From the NCBI RefSeq assembly GCF_030056655.1, contig NZ_JASHIE010000003.1, positions 62,001 through 126,000 of the forward strand: a stretch of DNA of 64,000 bases, written 5' to 3'. Below the pieces are notes generated by a model. That model saw nothing but the letters and a program-made list of their open reading frames with translations. It did no database searches and was not told where the DNA came from. Below, piece by piece: positions 41,081 to 50,040 of the stretch. This DNA is from Flectobacillus rivi (GTDB taxonomy: Bacteria; Bacteroidota; Bacteroidia; Cytophagales; Spirosomataceae). Position numbers and translations under genes: made by a program. Within the stretch, counting starts at the first letter, position 1. Every line of letters starts with the position of its first letter.

Positions 41081-41813
41081 TAGAAATCAGGTCAAAACTA
41101 AGAGAGGTTTTGACCTGATCTTTTGGTAAAACTTCTTCCATTTTATTGAATAAAATCTGCCATTGCTGTTTTTCCATATTAAAACCGTGGTCGGTATCCA
41201 TCAAAAATATAGAAGTATTCGAGTTAAATGTATATTTTCTCAAAATTTCACCCCCACCATATACGTCATTTCTTCCTTGAATTATCAAAAATGGCGTACT
41301 TAGCTCCGGTAGGTGTGTGTATCGCTCAGGTTCTATCCCATTCTCAGGATTCTGAAAGGGGTATCCCAAACAAATGATATGTTTTAAGGTAACACTATCT
41401 GCTATTAACGAAGCTACTCGCCCGCCCGAGGATCTTGAAATTACATATACCTCATAATTCTTACTGAGCTCTTTTATTCGACTCGCCACCCGTTGACAAC
41501 GACCATTTACAGTATGACGTTGCTCATCGCTGAATTGTCGCAAGAGGTGCTGAGCATAGCGCCAGTTGACACCAGCATACAGTATTTGCAAAACACGAAC
41601 CATCAGTTTATCCCAAAATTCTGAGAGTTGAAAAAAATGACTTAGCGTGTGTCTAAGCCACCAAATTGGTCCTCCAATTGGGTCTTCCCAAGCAATAGCT
41701 ATTCCTTTTTTCTGAATATAATGCACTAGCATATAATTCAGATTTATATCCTTTTGCCAGTCATCTCGACCTAGCAATAGGATAAGGGGCGGTTTGGAGT
41801 GATGATTCGCCAT
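41058..41813 (-). CDS. Alpha/beta hydrolase family protein
   Basis: A 251-residue alpha/beta hydrolase. Residues 8-20 (PPLILLLGRDDWQ) form the first strand and oxyanion region. The nucleophile elbow reads S126-R-S128-S-G (VISRSSGGRVAS), a variant of GxSxG with serine in the first position. The acid and histidine are probably D in FLIIQGRNDVYGG and H in DTDHGFNME. There is no signal peptide. The substrate is unknown. The tail is serine/threonine-rich (SFDLISTTSFVSS) and encoded within the overlap with the convergent ThuA gene. Confidence 0.8.
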   Translation of the reverse strand: MANHHSKPPLILLLGRDDWQKDINLNYMLVHYIQKKGIAIAWEDPIGGPIWWLRHTLSHFFQLSEFWDKLMVRVLQILYAGVNWRYAQHLLRQFSDEQRHTVNGRCQRVASRIKELSKNYEVYVISRSSGGRVASLIADSVTLKHIICLGYPFQNPENGIEPERYTHLPELSTPFLIIQGRNDVYGGGEILRKYTFNSNTSIFLMDTDHGFNMEKQQWQILFNKMEEVLPKDQVKTSLSFDLISTTSFVSS

Positions 41814-41946
41814 TGAAGTGTATTTTCGAAGAAAATAAATGAAGATTGAGCAAAAATCAATTCAAACCACTCAAAGATTATACCAAAATTAATATACACT
41901 AGTCATCCCGAATTTTAGAATCGGGGTTATTCTTTAAGTTTTATCA

Positions 41947-41983
41947 AAAAAGGGGTCGAAAAACAATTTTCGACCCGTTTTTG
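41947..41983. terminator. GGTCGAAAA-type terminator hairpin, copy 2
   Basis: AAAAAGGGGTCGAAAA and TTTTCGACCCGTTTTTG flank a short loop. The stem is nearly the same as that at 25276-25315, so this hairpin is a repeated unit. Confidence 0.75.
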
Positions 41984-42012
41984 ATATTACCACGCTCGAT
42001 ATGACTCGGCTT

Positions 42013-42056
42013 AAGACGCAATCATTGCATCTCTACTGATAGAATAAAAATTCAAA
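42013..42056. repeat. Dispersed palindromic repeat (GTAGAGACGCAAT type), copy 2
   Basis: AAGACGCAATCATTGCATCTCTAC is a diverged copy of the palindrome at 35085-35111. Its right flank TGATAGAATAAAAATTC matches the reverse complement of the left flank of copy 1, so the copies are in opposite orientation. Confidence 0.65.
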
Positions 42057-42096
42057 ATCACTATTCACTCCATTTCAGGGTGATTCATATCTAACT

Positions 42097-43305
42097 TTAT
42101 TTATACAACAAATACTTCTTTCTCATTTTTTTGTAATCGCTTAGTCCAGGTTCCCACGAGGCTCTGATTTCTTTTTCCGATTTTCCTTCTCTTAATTGGT
42201 TTTTAAAATCAGCAACACCTATCAAATAGTCGATATTTCCAATTTGCTTACTCATACTTCTATCAAAAAACTTATCTTTATCGGGATAGTTATTGTACAA
42301 ATCTATCATCCATTTAAGGTTGATTTGACAGGTTTTTCTTAATTCTTTGGTATCATATTTTCGCAAATCTATTCCATAACATAGCTCATCCATATACAGC
42401 GGAGATTCGCTCATACCTTTGATACTAGTTGGTGTATACGAAAAATCATAAACTCCTTTATACAAAGGGCTACCTAGAATAGTAAAGGCAAAATAAGTAC
42501 CACGACCATGATTCAAACGTGTACCTTCGAACAAGCAAGTTGAAGGATATAACAAAATACTTTGTGGCGTATTCAAATTTGGTGATGGATTGACAGGCAA
42601 GACATATTCCATATCATGTTTGTAATTCAAAACCTTCACAATTTTGAGCTTACAGATTTTTTTCTCAGGCAACCATCCTTCTCCATTGATCATTTGAGCA
42701 AATTCTGCAATCGTCATGCCATGCGCTATAGGCACAGGAAACTGCCCTATCCCAGATTTTAGTTTCATATCCAAAATTGGACCATCGACCAAATATCCGT
42801 TAGGATTAGGACGGTCAAGAATCAGGAGCTCTTTATCAAATTCGGCACAAGATTCCATGACATCTCTGAGCACATTGATATAAGTATAAAAACGGCAGCC
42901 TACATCCTGAATGTCATAAATCATCAAGTCAACATCGGCTAAATCTTCTTTTGAAGGCTTACGTTTTTTACCATACAAAGAGATAATTTGAATCCCAGTG
43001 GCAGCGTCTTTTTCATCCGAAACCTTTGTCCCATTACTGGCATTTCCTCTAAATCCATGTTCTGGCCCGAATACTTTTACGATATTGATACCACGTGATA
43101 AAAGACTATCCACTAAGTGTTTTTTGCCAATAATCGTGGTAGGATTTGCCAAAATTCCAATTCTTTTACCTTTTAGATAGTCGAAATATTGGTCTGTCTG
43201 GTCGGCACCAGTTACTATTGTTTTGGGTGTTTTGGATACTGGCTCGTTTGAGGCAAATAATGCCGATGAACCAAGCATCAGCAATACTGAAAGTAAAAAT
43301 TTCAT
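42097..43305 (-). CDS. DUF1343 protein, NamZ-type exo-beta-N-acetylmuramidase
   Basis: Started at the ATG at 43305 (MKFLLSVLLMLGSSALFAS), giving a signal peptide and 402 residues. Family stretches are RIGILANPTTIIGKKHLVD, VFGPEHGFRGNASNG, DLMIYDIQDVGCRFYTY, LLILDRPNPNG, GRGTYFAFTILGSP and GVADFKNQLREGKSEKEI. DUF1343 enzymes characterised as NamZ remove N-acetylmuramic acid from the end of peptidoglycan chains. Here it would act in the periplasm or outside. It is not adjacent to the D-amino-acid cluster, but both suit murein-fragment use. A candidate -7 box is at 43360-43367. Confidence 0.88.
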   Translation of the reverse strand: MKFLLSVLLMLGSSALFASNEPVSKTPKTIVTGADQTDQYFDYLKGKRIGILANPTTIIGKKHLVDSLLSRGINIVKVFGPEHGFRGNASNGTKVSDEKDAATGIQIISLYGKKRKPSKEDLADVDLMIYDIQDVGCRFYTYINVLRDVMESCAEFDKELLILDRPNPNGYLVDGPILDMKLKSGIGQFPVPIAHGMTIAEFAQMINGEGWLPEKKICKLKIVKVLNYKHDMEYVLPVNPSPNLNTPQSILLYPSTCLFEGTRLNHGRGTYFAFTILGSPLYKGVYDFSYTPTSIKGMSESPLYMDELCYGIDLRKYDTKELRKTCQINLKWMIDLYNNYPDKDKFFDRSMSKQIGNIDYLIGVADFKNQLREGKSEKEIRASWEPGLSDYKKMRKKYLLYK

Positions 43306-43359
43306 AGGCTTTCGGATGAAGTAAAATGAAAAATTGAAATTGGGTTTATGAATAAGTTT

Positions 43360-43367
43360 CAAACATA
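43360..43367 (-). promoter_or_regulatory. Candidate -7 box for the namZ-like gene
   Basis: TATGTTTG on the minus strand fits TAnnTTTG, 54 bp before the ATG at 43305. No -33 TTG at the expected spacing. Confidence 0.4.
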
Positions 43368-43396
43368 CGAAGATAAATAAAAATCACTATCCCTTT

Positions 43397-43891
43397 CTAA
43401 GGTTTATCTCTTCCGATAAATCGTTCATTTCCTAATAAAAACTGAATGGCTCTAGCGATATTTCTCTCTCTACTTTCTTCTGATTTTAGGTTTGCAATAT
43501 ATCTTACGATTTCCTTTTGAAGCGATGGTGTAAGTTTTTCAAACACTTGAAGGGCTTCAACATTTGAATTTAAAGCTTGCTGTAAATTGGGATGAATGGC
43601 TATTTCTCGGCTTTCATTATCAAATGTAATCTCAACTTCTAATATTTCTCCTATCCTTTTGGGAGAGTTTTTCAACATCACAGTATTAATGTAAAAACGC
43701 CATTCACCATCATATTTTACTAAAGTTTGTCGAAACTCCTGTTGATTTACTGTTCCACAAACGGGAATTGGCCCTTTATCTTTTTTTGCAAGTTCAAAAA
43801 TAGATTCCAATATTTCTTGTGGAATTTCTAGATATGGATTCACTCCAATTATTTTGAGTTCTCCCGAAAATGAAAACCTCTTTGATGTCAT
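43397..43891 (-). CDS. DUF1905 / YdeI (OmpD-associated) family protein
   Basis: A 164-residue protein. Residues 1-100 are DUF1905 (FSFSGELKII; PVCGTVNQQEFRQTLVKYDGEWRFYIN). Residues about 105-160 are the YdeI/OmpD-associated helix bundle (ALQVFEKLTPSLQKEIVRYI; SEESRERNIARAIQFLLGN). Family members are described as bacteriocin-protection or uncharacterised proteins. It lies 12 bp after the lipoprotein gene upstream on the same strand, so the two are very likely one transcription unit. Confidence 0.85.
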   Translation of the reverse strand: MTSKRFSFSGELKIIGVNPYLEIPQEILESIFELAKKDKGPIPVCGTVNQQEFRQTLVKYDGEWRFYINTVMLKNSPKRIGEILEVEITFDNESREIAIHPNLQQALNSNVEALQVFEKLTPSLQKEIVRYIANLKSEESRERNIARAIQFLLGNERFIGRDKP

Positions 43892-43903
43892 AATCGCTGA
43901 AAT

Positions 43904-44857
43904 TTAATCAAAAGCAGTATTAAGTTCTGCAAGAAAAAGATTGATATTTTGTTTTATCGAACGTACTACTGACTGAAACTGATTAATCATCTGGCTTCGT
44001 GCATGGAGGTCATCCGCAAAGTAAATACCCCCTTTTGAAAAATTCACGGATTGGTTAGCTTTAGTCATGTTCTCGTCAAATTGGTACATCAACCACCTTT
44101 CCTTTGTGTTCTGTAATAAGGTTGTTTTGCCTGAATTACTAAACTTTGGTTCAGTAAGCATATACCATACAAATGACGATATTTCATGCTCGTTTTGATT
44201 CAGCCAAACATTACGTAATAAATTTCGACTAGTATTAATTTCGACCTTTTTCCCCTTTGGATTTAAAGTCGCAAATCCAAGACTTGCTCCTAACACACCT
44301 GCTCCAATCGCTACGCCATTGTTCAGTGATTCATTCGAAATTAACACGGTAGCAATACTCGATACAGCACCAATTACGATAGATGCAACCGTAAACTTGG
44401 TGGTTTTACTCGAATTGGCATTATCCACAAAATTGGCAATTTGGTCAATCCGCTCACCTTCGCAATCAAGCTCAGCGCTAAGCGCATCTATTTCAGAATT
44501 CGCTATCCACACTCGATTATCAATTTGTTGTTTAAGCGTATTTAAACGAACCATCGATTCGAGGCTTTTTTTGTTGGGCTTATTGACAATTTCATGAACC
44601 TCATCATTAATTCTTAACGCATTCATGATAAGAATACTTGCCTCTGAAAACTTAGGTTTGAGGGCAGTATTGGCTTTCAGCACTGAATCAGCATTGTTGG
44701 TAATACCATACCTAAAATCAGTGGTATTCTGGGGAGGAATACAATAGCTTTCTTTGGCAATAGACAATAGGGTTGTATTTTTCTGAACAGCACAAGAAAA
44801 GTTCAGAAAAATCAAACTCAGACACCCAATGACTCGAAGGTTAGAAAAGATTTTCAT
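43904..44857 (-). CDS. Lipoprotein with an internal glycine-rich hydrophobic hairpin, unknown function
   Basis: A 317-residue predicted lipoprotein (lipobox LNFSCA, cysteine about 23). Residues about 155-200 contain a hydrophobic, glycine/alanine-rich hairpin (SIVIGAVSSIATVLI; VAIGAGVLGASLGFATL), flanked by long helices (about 80-145 and 205-317). Glycine-zipper hairpins of this kind can insert into membranes and oligomerise. I recognise no family. It is transcribed with the YdeI-like gene 12 bp downstream. If that protein gives immunity, the lipoprotein could be a partner, but nothing else supports this. Confidence 0.65.
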   Translation of the reverse strand: MKIFSNLRVIGCLSLIFLNFSCAVQKNTTLLSIAKESYCIPPQNTTDFRYGITNNADSVLKANTALKPKFSEASILIMNALRINDEVHEIVNKPNKKSLESMVRLNTLKQQIDNRVWIANSEIDALSAELDCEGERIDQIANFVDNANSSKTTKFTVASIVIGAVSSIATVLISNESLNNGVAIGAGVLGASLGFATLNPKGKKVEINTSRNLLRNVWLNQNEHEISSFVWYMLTEPKFSNSGKTTLLQNTKERWLMYQFDENMTKANQSVNFSKGGIYFADDLHARSQMINQFQSVVRSIKQNINLFLAELNTAFD

Positions 44858-44915
44858 TCCAAAAAGACTTCATAGTGAGAATATTATTCAACATAAGAGG
44901 CTAAATATAGACAAA

Positions 44916-44956
44916 AAATAAAGGGCTTGCATCGAAATACAAGCCCTTTATTTTTT
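44916..44956. terminator. Bidirectional-looking terminator
   Basis: AAATAAAGGGCTTG and CAAGCCCTTTATTT form a 14-bp stem with a 10-base loop, with A/T runs on both sides. It lies 11 bp after the stop of the lipocalin-like gene. Confidence 0.9.
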
Positions 44957-44967
44957 AAAATTATAAC

Positions 44968-45381
44968 TTATTTCTTGCCAGTTACCCAAGTTTCAGAGGT
45001 TGTTCCCCCAGCAGATTCTTTAGAATAAATAAGTAAATCCGTTGATGTCAACGTTTGTAATTCTCCTTCTGTCACCTCAGTCTTGTCTTCAGAAGTAATT
45101 GTAATTTTTGTACCGCTTACTTTGTAAGTAAACTTTTCGGTTGTTAGAGGTTGTCCATCCATTGCCGATGATGAAATCCCTGTACCATCTGCATTGAATT
45201 GCATATAACTACTTGCACTTAAAGCAACAGTAATATCCATATTCATCGCTCCTGTTACTTTGCTACGAAGTTTGGTGAGTGACCATTTGCCAACAACAGT
45301 TGCAGGAGTAGCATCATCGTTTTTCTTACAAGATGTAACGAACAAAAGAAAAAGAACTGGTAAAATTAATTTGATTTTCAT
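44968..45381 (-). CDS. Lipocalin-like lipoprotein
   Basis: A 137-residue lipoprotein (lipobox FVTSCK, cysteine 18). The mature part starts with the lipocalin-like VVGKWSLTKLRSK (about 29-41), followed by regular beta-strands (YMQFNADGTGISSS; FTYKVSGTKITITSED; TSTDLLIYSK). Small lipocalin-type lipoproteins of this kind are frequent in Bacteroidota and their ligands are unknown. Single gene with its own terminator. Confidence 0.85.
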   Translation of the reverse strand: MKIKLILPVLFLLFVTSCKKNDDATPATVVGKWSLTKLRSKVTGAMNMDITVALSASSYMQFNADGTGISSSAMDGQPLTTEKFTYKVSGTKITITSEDKTEVTEGELQTLTSTDLLIYSKESAGGTTSETWVTGKK

Positions 45382-45567
45382 AAAAATTTATTTATTGAAC
45401 ATTAGATAGAAATTACAAGTGTAAAATATATTTTCTCAATTAATCCTTCAAAAAGCGCTTTTATATAAGCAGATTTGTCAAGGATTTTTTTAGAGACGTC
45501 AAAATTAATATAAATTATGACACGAAAACATTAAACTTATTAAACGGACTTTTTATCGTATAATTTG

Positions 45568-46758
45568 CTATTTTACTTTAAATACAAACTCCCAAGTCCT
45601 CTCTGAGTTTGATGTGAGCACCTTTGGAACATAGTTCTCACGAGGCTTTCCGTTGACATGGTAAAGTCTTTCTGTAGGAATTTGAAAATTGATATTTGTC
45701 TCTTTTACGTTAAAGCCTTCAATGGCGCCTAGCAACCCTGCCATTTTCGTTCCTACAACTACAGGCTTTTTGAAAGAATCAAAACCAATCGCCATCCCTT
45801 CGCCCATGCTTCCTGTCCAATGACCTACCATAACAACTAGTTTTCCTTTAAAAATTTTCTTACGTGGATACACATACTCTATCCAATGGCGTTTGGTGTC
45901 GAAGTCTTTTTCATCATATTCATGCTGTTGATATGGCATAGGATGGTCAATAAATCTTCCCATGATAGCTCGTGCAACCGTGGAGTTGCCTCCGCTGGGC
46001 GTGTCTGTCAAGTCGAGTATTAAAATAGGAAAATGGATTAAAGAATCAAGTGCTTGGTCAAATGTGTTGATTAGGTCATTGTTCCATAAACAGTTATTGA
46101 TTTTCAGATATGCTTTATTTTTGGATAATAATTTTACTTCCAACAAGGGTTTGTTATGTTCAGCAAAAGATTTTTTGTCCAATTCAATCACTTGGGGATG
46201 TCCTTCAATAATAGTTTCTATCACTCTTGGTTTGTCATGCGTACCTGCGAACAACATATCCAAGGCAAACTGCTTCATGGCATTAGTGTAATGTTGAGTG
46301 AATTTTGGAAGAAACACCGCCAATTGTTTCCGTACCGAATCACCATTGAATTTGATAATTTCAGCACCTATTTTCAGCCCTGCTTTTTCAGCATTACTTC
46401 CTGTTTTTATATCCGAAACCAAAAATTTACCCAATTTTTCTTCTACATAAATATCTTGTCCAGAAGGCACAATTCGATTGGAAGACTTCAGGTTGACATT
46501 CAAAGACGAATGCCCATTATGAAGTTCAATCAGCATATTTTCTAACAGTCTAATGAAGTCTTGGTTATTATTAATGGTTCCGACTTGGGGTTTATACAGC
46601 TCTTTTACCTTATTCCAATCAATTTGTTGACGGGACAAATAAGCATAATGTTGGTCGATGGTATCCCAGAAAGTATCAAAATCTTTTTGGTATTTACTTT
46701 GAGCTTTTGTATTAAAACAAGAAAGGATGAAGAGTATAAGACAGTAAAAAGGTTTCAT
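45568..46758 (-). CDS. Secreted S41 family peptidase
   Basis: A 396-residue protein with a signal peptide (about 1-20). A helical N-terminal region contains LLENMLIELHNGHSSLNV (about 68-85). A PDZ-like segment spans about 105-150 (FLVSDIKTGSNAEKAGLKIGAEI). The S41 core has LILDLTDTPSGGNSTVARAI (about 245-264) and the nucleophile motif VMVGHWTGSMGEGMAIGFD (about 310-328), where S in GSMGEG is the catalytic serine. Tail-specific-protease relatives cleave C-termini in the periplasm. The gene stands alone. Confidence 0.88.
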   Translation of the reverse strand: MKPFYCLILFILSCFNTKAQSKYQKDFDTFWDTIDQHYAYLSRQQIDWNKVKELYKPQVGTINNNQDFIRLLENMLIELHNGHSSLNVNLKSSNRIVPSGQDIYVEEKLGKFLVSDIKTGSNAEKAGLKIGAEIIKFNGDSVRKQLAVFLPKFTQHYTNAMKQFALDMLFAGTHDKPRVIETIIEGHPQVIELDKKSFAEHNKPLLEVKLLSKNKAYLKINNCLWNNDLINTFDQALDSLIHFPILILDLTDTPSGGNSTVARAIMGRFIDHPMPYQQHEYDEKDFDTKRHWIEYVYPRKKIFKGKLVVMVGHWTGSMGEGMAIGFDSFKKPVVVGTKMAGLLGAIEGFNVKETNINFQIPTERLYHVNGKPRENYVPKVLTSNSERTWEFVFKVK

Positions 46759-46861
46759 ATATGATTTTTTTTAGGCTAAAATAGTCCTTGCTTCTCTTTT
46801 GTCATTCGAACATTTTACCAAAGGTAGAATTTCATGGAAAAGCGGTTGAGAATTTATAGCA

Positions 46862-46888
46862 AAAAAAAGTGTCAGATTTCTCTGACAC
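46862..46888 (-). terminator. Terminator of the 181-residue secreted-protein gene
   Basis: GTGTCAGA / TCTGACAC with a TTTC loop (46869-46888). Read on the minus strand it is followed by a run of eight T (complement of 46861-46868). Confidence 0.85.
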
Positions 46889-46899
46889 GATCTATTTAA

Positions 46900-47445
46900 T
46901 TATTGGTTAAAAAGCTCTTTTATGAGAAGTCCGAAACCACTCCACTGACAACTCCCATCTAATTTTTGAAGATTATATGCTCGAGATTTCAGATAATATG
47001 TTTCGGTGGTCGAGCATCCTACATCTTTAGCTCTTGAAAGGCTTAATAAGAAATTCTTGAAAAAATCAATATTAGCCTCATTCATTATATGCGTAGATAT
47101 CAGCTCACCATTATTGATCGTAGATGGAGCTCTCGCCATAAATGGCTGTGGACTCATCGATGGATTCATATAATATCTGGATACTAAAGTTCCATTTTCC
47201 TTAGTAATCAAAACAAGACGATTGAAATTAGTAAAGCAATTGCTTGTGTTGACCAGCACCGAAAACGATTCTCCCTCCGCTAAGTCTAATAAAGGATTGG
47301 TTGATGAGGTGGCAACTGTATCAGTAGAAAAACTAGTTTGACAGGCTTGCCTCGAACGAAAATTTGATGCGATTGTGTCTTGAAGGTTTAAAACCCAAAT
47401 ACAAATAATAGCTAACGAGTAGCGAATAAGTGGAGTCTTTATCAT
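46900..47445 (-). CDS. Secreted protein of unknown function
   Basis: A 181-residue protein with a signal peptide (about 1-27) and five cysteines (CQTSF, NCFTNF, VGCSTTE, GSCQW, among others), which suggests disulfide bonds outside the cytoplasm. The body has alternating strands (LVLITKENGTLVSRYYM) and one helix. I recognise no family. It is flanked by an S41 peptidase gene downstream and a GNAT gene upstream on the same strand, with its own terminator. Confidence 0.65.
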   Translation of the reverse strand: MIKTPLIRYSLAIICIWVLNLQDTIASNFRSRQACQTSFSTDTVATSSTNPLLDLAEGESFSVLVNTSNCFTNFNRLVLITKENGTLVSRYYMNPSMSPQPFMARAPSTINNGELISTHIMNEANIDFFKNFLLSLSRAKDVGCSTTETYYLKSRAYNLQKLDGSCQWSGFGLLIKELFNQ

Positions 47446-47510
47446 ATTGAACTATTTTTTTTGACAAAGACTCCGTAATTTTTCAAATGTTGCAAGCAAG
47501 GCAAATTTTT

Positions 47511-48230
47511 TTATTCTTTTACTGAAAAAGTTTGTAATTCTCCATAGGTTTGAAAACCTAATTTTGCATAAATCGGCTCACCCATAACTGAGGCATTTAA
47601 AACAGCGATAGAACATCCTTCATTTTGGGCTTGGGTCAACAAACGCTCAGTAATTTTACGTCCTATTCCTTTGTTCCTACCAGCGGGAAGTGTGCCAATC
47701 GTATGTAAACCTGCCACCTTGTTGGAGTCAACAAAAAGAGTTCCACAACCCAAAATCTCCCCTTCTTCAGCATACACAAACGCTTTTACTTGATCCGACT
47801 GGTGCAATGCATTCGCAAATACGTCGGCGTTGAAATGGTATTTAAAAGCTACAGTAGCAATATGAGCATACGCCAAAATCTCCTCTGTGTCTACAACTTG
47901 ATGAATTTCAGGTGTTTCTTCAAAAGGAAACTGAGCATCTTCTAAAGACATTGCCATATTCTGTAGACCAAAATTAAATAAGAATCGCTCGTCATGCTGA
48001 ATGGCGTGGGAACCCGAAGTGGCTATTCTTGCGGGAAAATTATCGGTTGGTGACAACTCCAAAATGGCATTCAAGGCTTCGGCAGAGTTTTCGAGTTCGA
48101 AAACTCGTTTGGGCCAATCAGAGTTTTGAATAGGGTTGTATTTGAAATAGGGCGTTTGTCTGAGCGACTGATTCAAACTACCTACCAAAGTCCAATATTC
48201 GAATAGATTTTTAACAATAATATCGTTCAT
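47511..48230 (-). CDS. GNAT family N-acetyltransferase
   Basis: A 239-residue protein with the acetyl-CoA-binding GNAT motif A in the C-terminal half: VAGLHTIGTLPAGRNKGIGRKITERLL (about 178-204), where R-N-K-G-I-G forms the pyrophosphate loop, then GCSIAVLNASVMGEPIYAKLGFQTYG. The N-terminal half (about 1-110) is a divergent GNAT-like or helical extension. Substrate unknown; cytoplasmic. Confidence 0.88.
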   Translation of the reverse strand: MNDIIVKNLFEYWTLVGSLNQSLRQTPYFKYNPIQNSDWPKRVFELENSAEALNAILELSPTDNFPARIATSGSHAIQHDERFLFNFGLQNMAMSLEDAQFPFEETPEIHQVVDTEEILAYAHIATVAFKYHFNADVFANALHQSDQVKAFVYAEEGEILGCGTLFVDSNKVAGLHTIGTLPAGRNKGIGRKITERLLTQAQNEGCSIAVLNASVMGEPIYAKLGFQTYGELQTFSVKE

Positions 48231-48337
48231 AAAAGCTAAAGAGGATGTTTAATATTTGGGAACAATCTTTTCCTAAATCTAGGAATAATGATAACTTTAT
48301 TTTCAAAAGAAAGATTCCCTTTTGCTTTTATTCAGCT

Positions 48338-49114
48338 TTAAACTTCGAATGAATCAAAGTATGTTAATACTGCCATTTCTACTTTAGGATTGAGTTGAAT
48401 AGTTTGATCAAATAGTTCTCTTCTTAGTTTTTGGTACAAAACGACGGCATTTCTCAAACTTTTTAGTAGGTCTGCTTTTTGATAAGTTGGAACGGTATTA
48501 ATCAAAGCTTGGTAATCAAGCGCCTCTAGTTCCATTTCAACTTTTCGAACGCCTCTTGGCAAATTACCATTTTTGATATGCAATAATGGTCCTAAAACTA
48601 CCATTCGCAAAAAGCCTAAAAAATCTAAAGCTTCAAGGTACTCTCCACGCCCAATTTTGAGCAAAGCATAATGTACCCAAGTCCAAAAACGGTCCTCAAT
48701 CCACTGGTAGTCAGGATAAGGGAATTGAGCTTCTGAGTACTGAATAGCTTGTTGGAGTACGTTATTTTTATCGAGTAAAATAAATGGCGTTTCTACCCGT
48801 ACTTTAAACTCGTCGAGGGTAACAAATTTTAAATCCACATGCAACAAAGGATTGTCATAGAGACAAATAAGCAACCGAGGTTCGCCAACATGTTCTCCTG
48901 TAAAACCAGATAAAAAATCTCCCAGTGATTCTGCAATAGCTAGCATATTGGGCTTATGGGGTGCTATTTTTTCTTTGGTAACAATCACCAAATCAAGATC
49001 TGAAAATTCATCTATTTGTTCAGTTATCCACGAACCTCCTACTGCGACACCAAGAATGCGGTCATCTTTTTCGAGAATACTTTTAACACGGTAAGCAAAA
49101 TCAGTTTGTATCAT
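48338..49114 (-). CDS. Nucleotidyltransferase-fold protein
   Basis: A 258-residue member of the polymerase-beta-like nucleotidyltransferases. The signature GGSWITEQIDEFSDLDLVIV (about 26-45) contains the GS motif and the D-x-D metal ligands (SDLDL), and a third acidic residue is likely in LLHVDLKFV (about 92-100). Relatives include aminoglycoside adenylyltransferases and many uncharacterised proteins; the C-terminal helical domain here is not diagnostic. It may modify a small molecule. Upstream and downstream genes are unrelated. Confidence 0.8.
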   Translation of the reverse strand: MIQTDFAYRVKSILEKDDRILGVAVGGSWITEQIDEFSDLDLVIVTKEKIAPHKPNMLAIAESLGDFLSGFTGEHVGEPRLLICLYDNPLLHVDLKFVTLDEFKVRVETPFILLDKNNVLQQAIQYSEAQFPYPDYQWIEDRFWTWVHYALLKIGRGEYLEALDFLGFLRMVVLGPLLHIKNGNLPRGVRKVEMELEALDYQALINTVPTYQKADLLKSLRNAVVLYQKLRRELFDQTIQLNPKVEMAVLTYFDSFEV

Positions 49115-49216
49115 GGTTTTGTTTGTAGTTTAGGGATATAAAGCAAAAATCCCAACCACGGAGCTACAGGAGCGTTGGTGATTGGGATTTTGGAGAATTT
49201 ATTGGTTTTATAATTT

Positions 49217-49759
49217 TTACCAAGTCCAATCTAATTGTTCGTAATATGGAATTTTCGACTCTTCACAAATATTCAAAAGTCGTTGCTTTACAGGACGTGC
49301 ATTGCCAATTCCAACCTTAGGAATGATGATGTGCGAGCTTGACTGGATTTTGGCATAAAAATAATCACTCGTTTCAGTCACGTTTTCAATTTGATTATAC
49401 GCAATAGTGGCGGCACGTTCGCCATCACCCATAAGCATATTATCCATAAAGAACTCACATTCTATTTCTTTTCCAGAGCTATTGCCAAATGTATTTTGAA
49501 CATATTTGGTTATCTCATTTTTATAATACCCACGAACCAATCGTGGTAATGCCATAATTACAACGCCACCCACCACAATAGAAATTAAGGCAACAGTCAA
49601 GTGATTTTGAGTGTACAAATAATACCCAGAAATCGCTGAAACTGCCAAATAAACACCTAAGATTTTAGAGGGTGAAAACTTAAATAATTTGTTTTCGGAA
49701 GCTACAAAAAGCTCATGCTGAAGATAATCTTCTTCTTGAAGTATAAAACGTATATTCAT
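49217..49759 (-). CDS. YcxB-like membrane protein
   Basis: A 180-residue protein with two adjacent transmembrane helices (about 33-50 and 55-72, ILGVYLAVSAISGYYLY and VALISIVVGGVVIMAL). A soluble domain follows with a strand-rich YcxB-like pattern (IECEFFMDNMLMGDGERAATIAYNQIENV; YFYAKIQSSSHIIIPK). Family function is unknown. It may face the cytoplasm. It lies 102 bp upstream of the nucleotidyltransferase gene on the same strand. Confidence 0.75.
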   Translation of the reverse strand: MNIRFILQEEDYLQHELFVASENKLFKFSPSKILGVYLAVSAISGYYLYTQNHLTVALISIVVGGVVIMALPRLVRGYYKNEITKYVQNTFGNSSGKEIECEFFMDNMLMGDGERAATIAYNQIENVTETSDYFYAKIQSSSHIIIPKVGIGNARPVKQRLLNICEESKIPYYEQLDWTW

Positions 49760-49880
49760 GGTAAATTATATTTTATTGTGTATTGATTACTTGGTATTAG
49801 TGCAAAATTAACTTTATCAATTATACGACATTGATAAGCCTGTCTATTAGGATTTTTTTACAGAACCCAATCTTTTCATC

Positions 49881-49937
49881 AGCTCCTTAGGAACGACAGG
49901 GTTCCAGATTTTAGCTTTCTGTCGCTCCTACGGAGCT
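49881..49937. repeat. Imperfect inverted repeat (AGCTCCTTAGGA type)
   Basis: AGCTCCTTAGGAACGACAG (49881-49899) and CTGTCGCTCCTACGGAGCT (49919-49937) pair over 19 bp with two mismatches around a 19-base loop. It lies in a 281-bp non-coding gap. Words of this type are common in intergenic DNA of this phylum. Confidence 0.7.
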
Positions 49938-50003
49938 TTTACAAAGGGAAACAAGATAATTCTCTTTATTCAAGCTTATTTTGCTCGCTAACTAAATAAT
50001 TAA

Positions 50004-50040
50004 AAAATTACATTCACAATTCATAACTCAGCACTCATAA
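50004..50040. repeat. Copy of the 9366 repeat (single arm)
   Basis: AAAATTACATTCACAATTCATAACTC-type sequence (50004-50029) matches 9367-9392 with one mismatch in 26 bases and runs into the stop codon of the following minus-strand gene. Only one arm is present. Confidence 0.65.
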
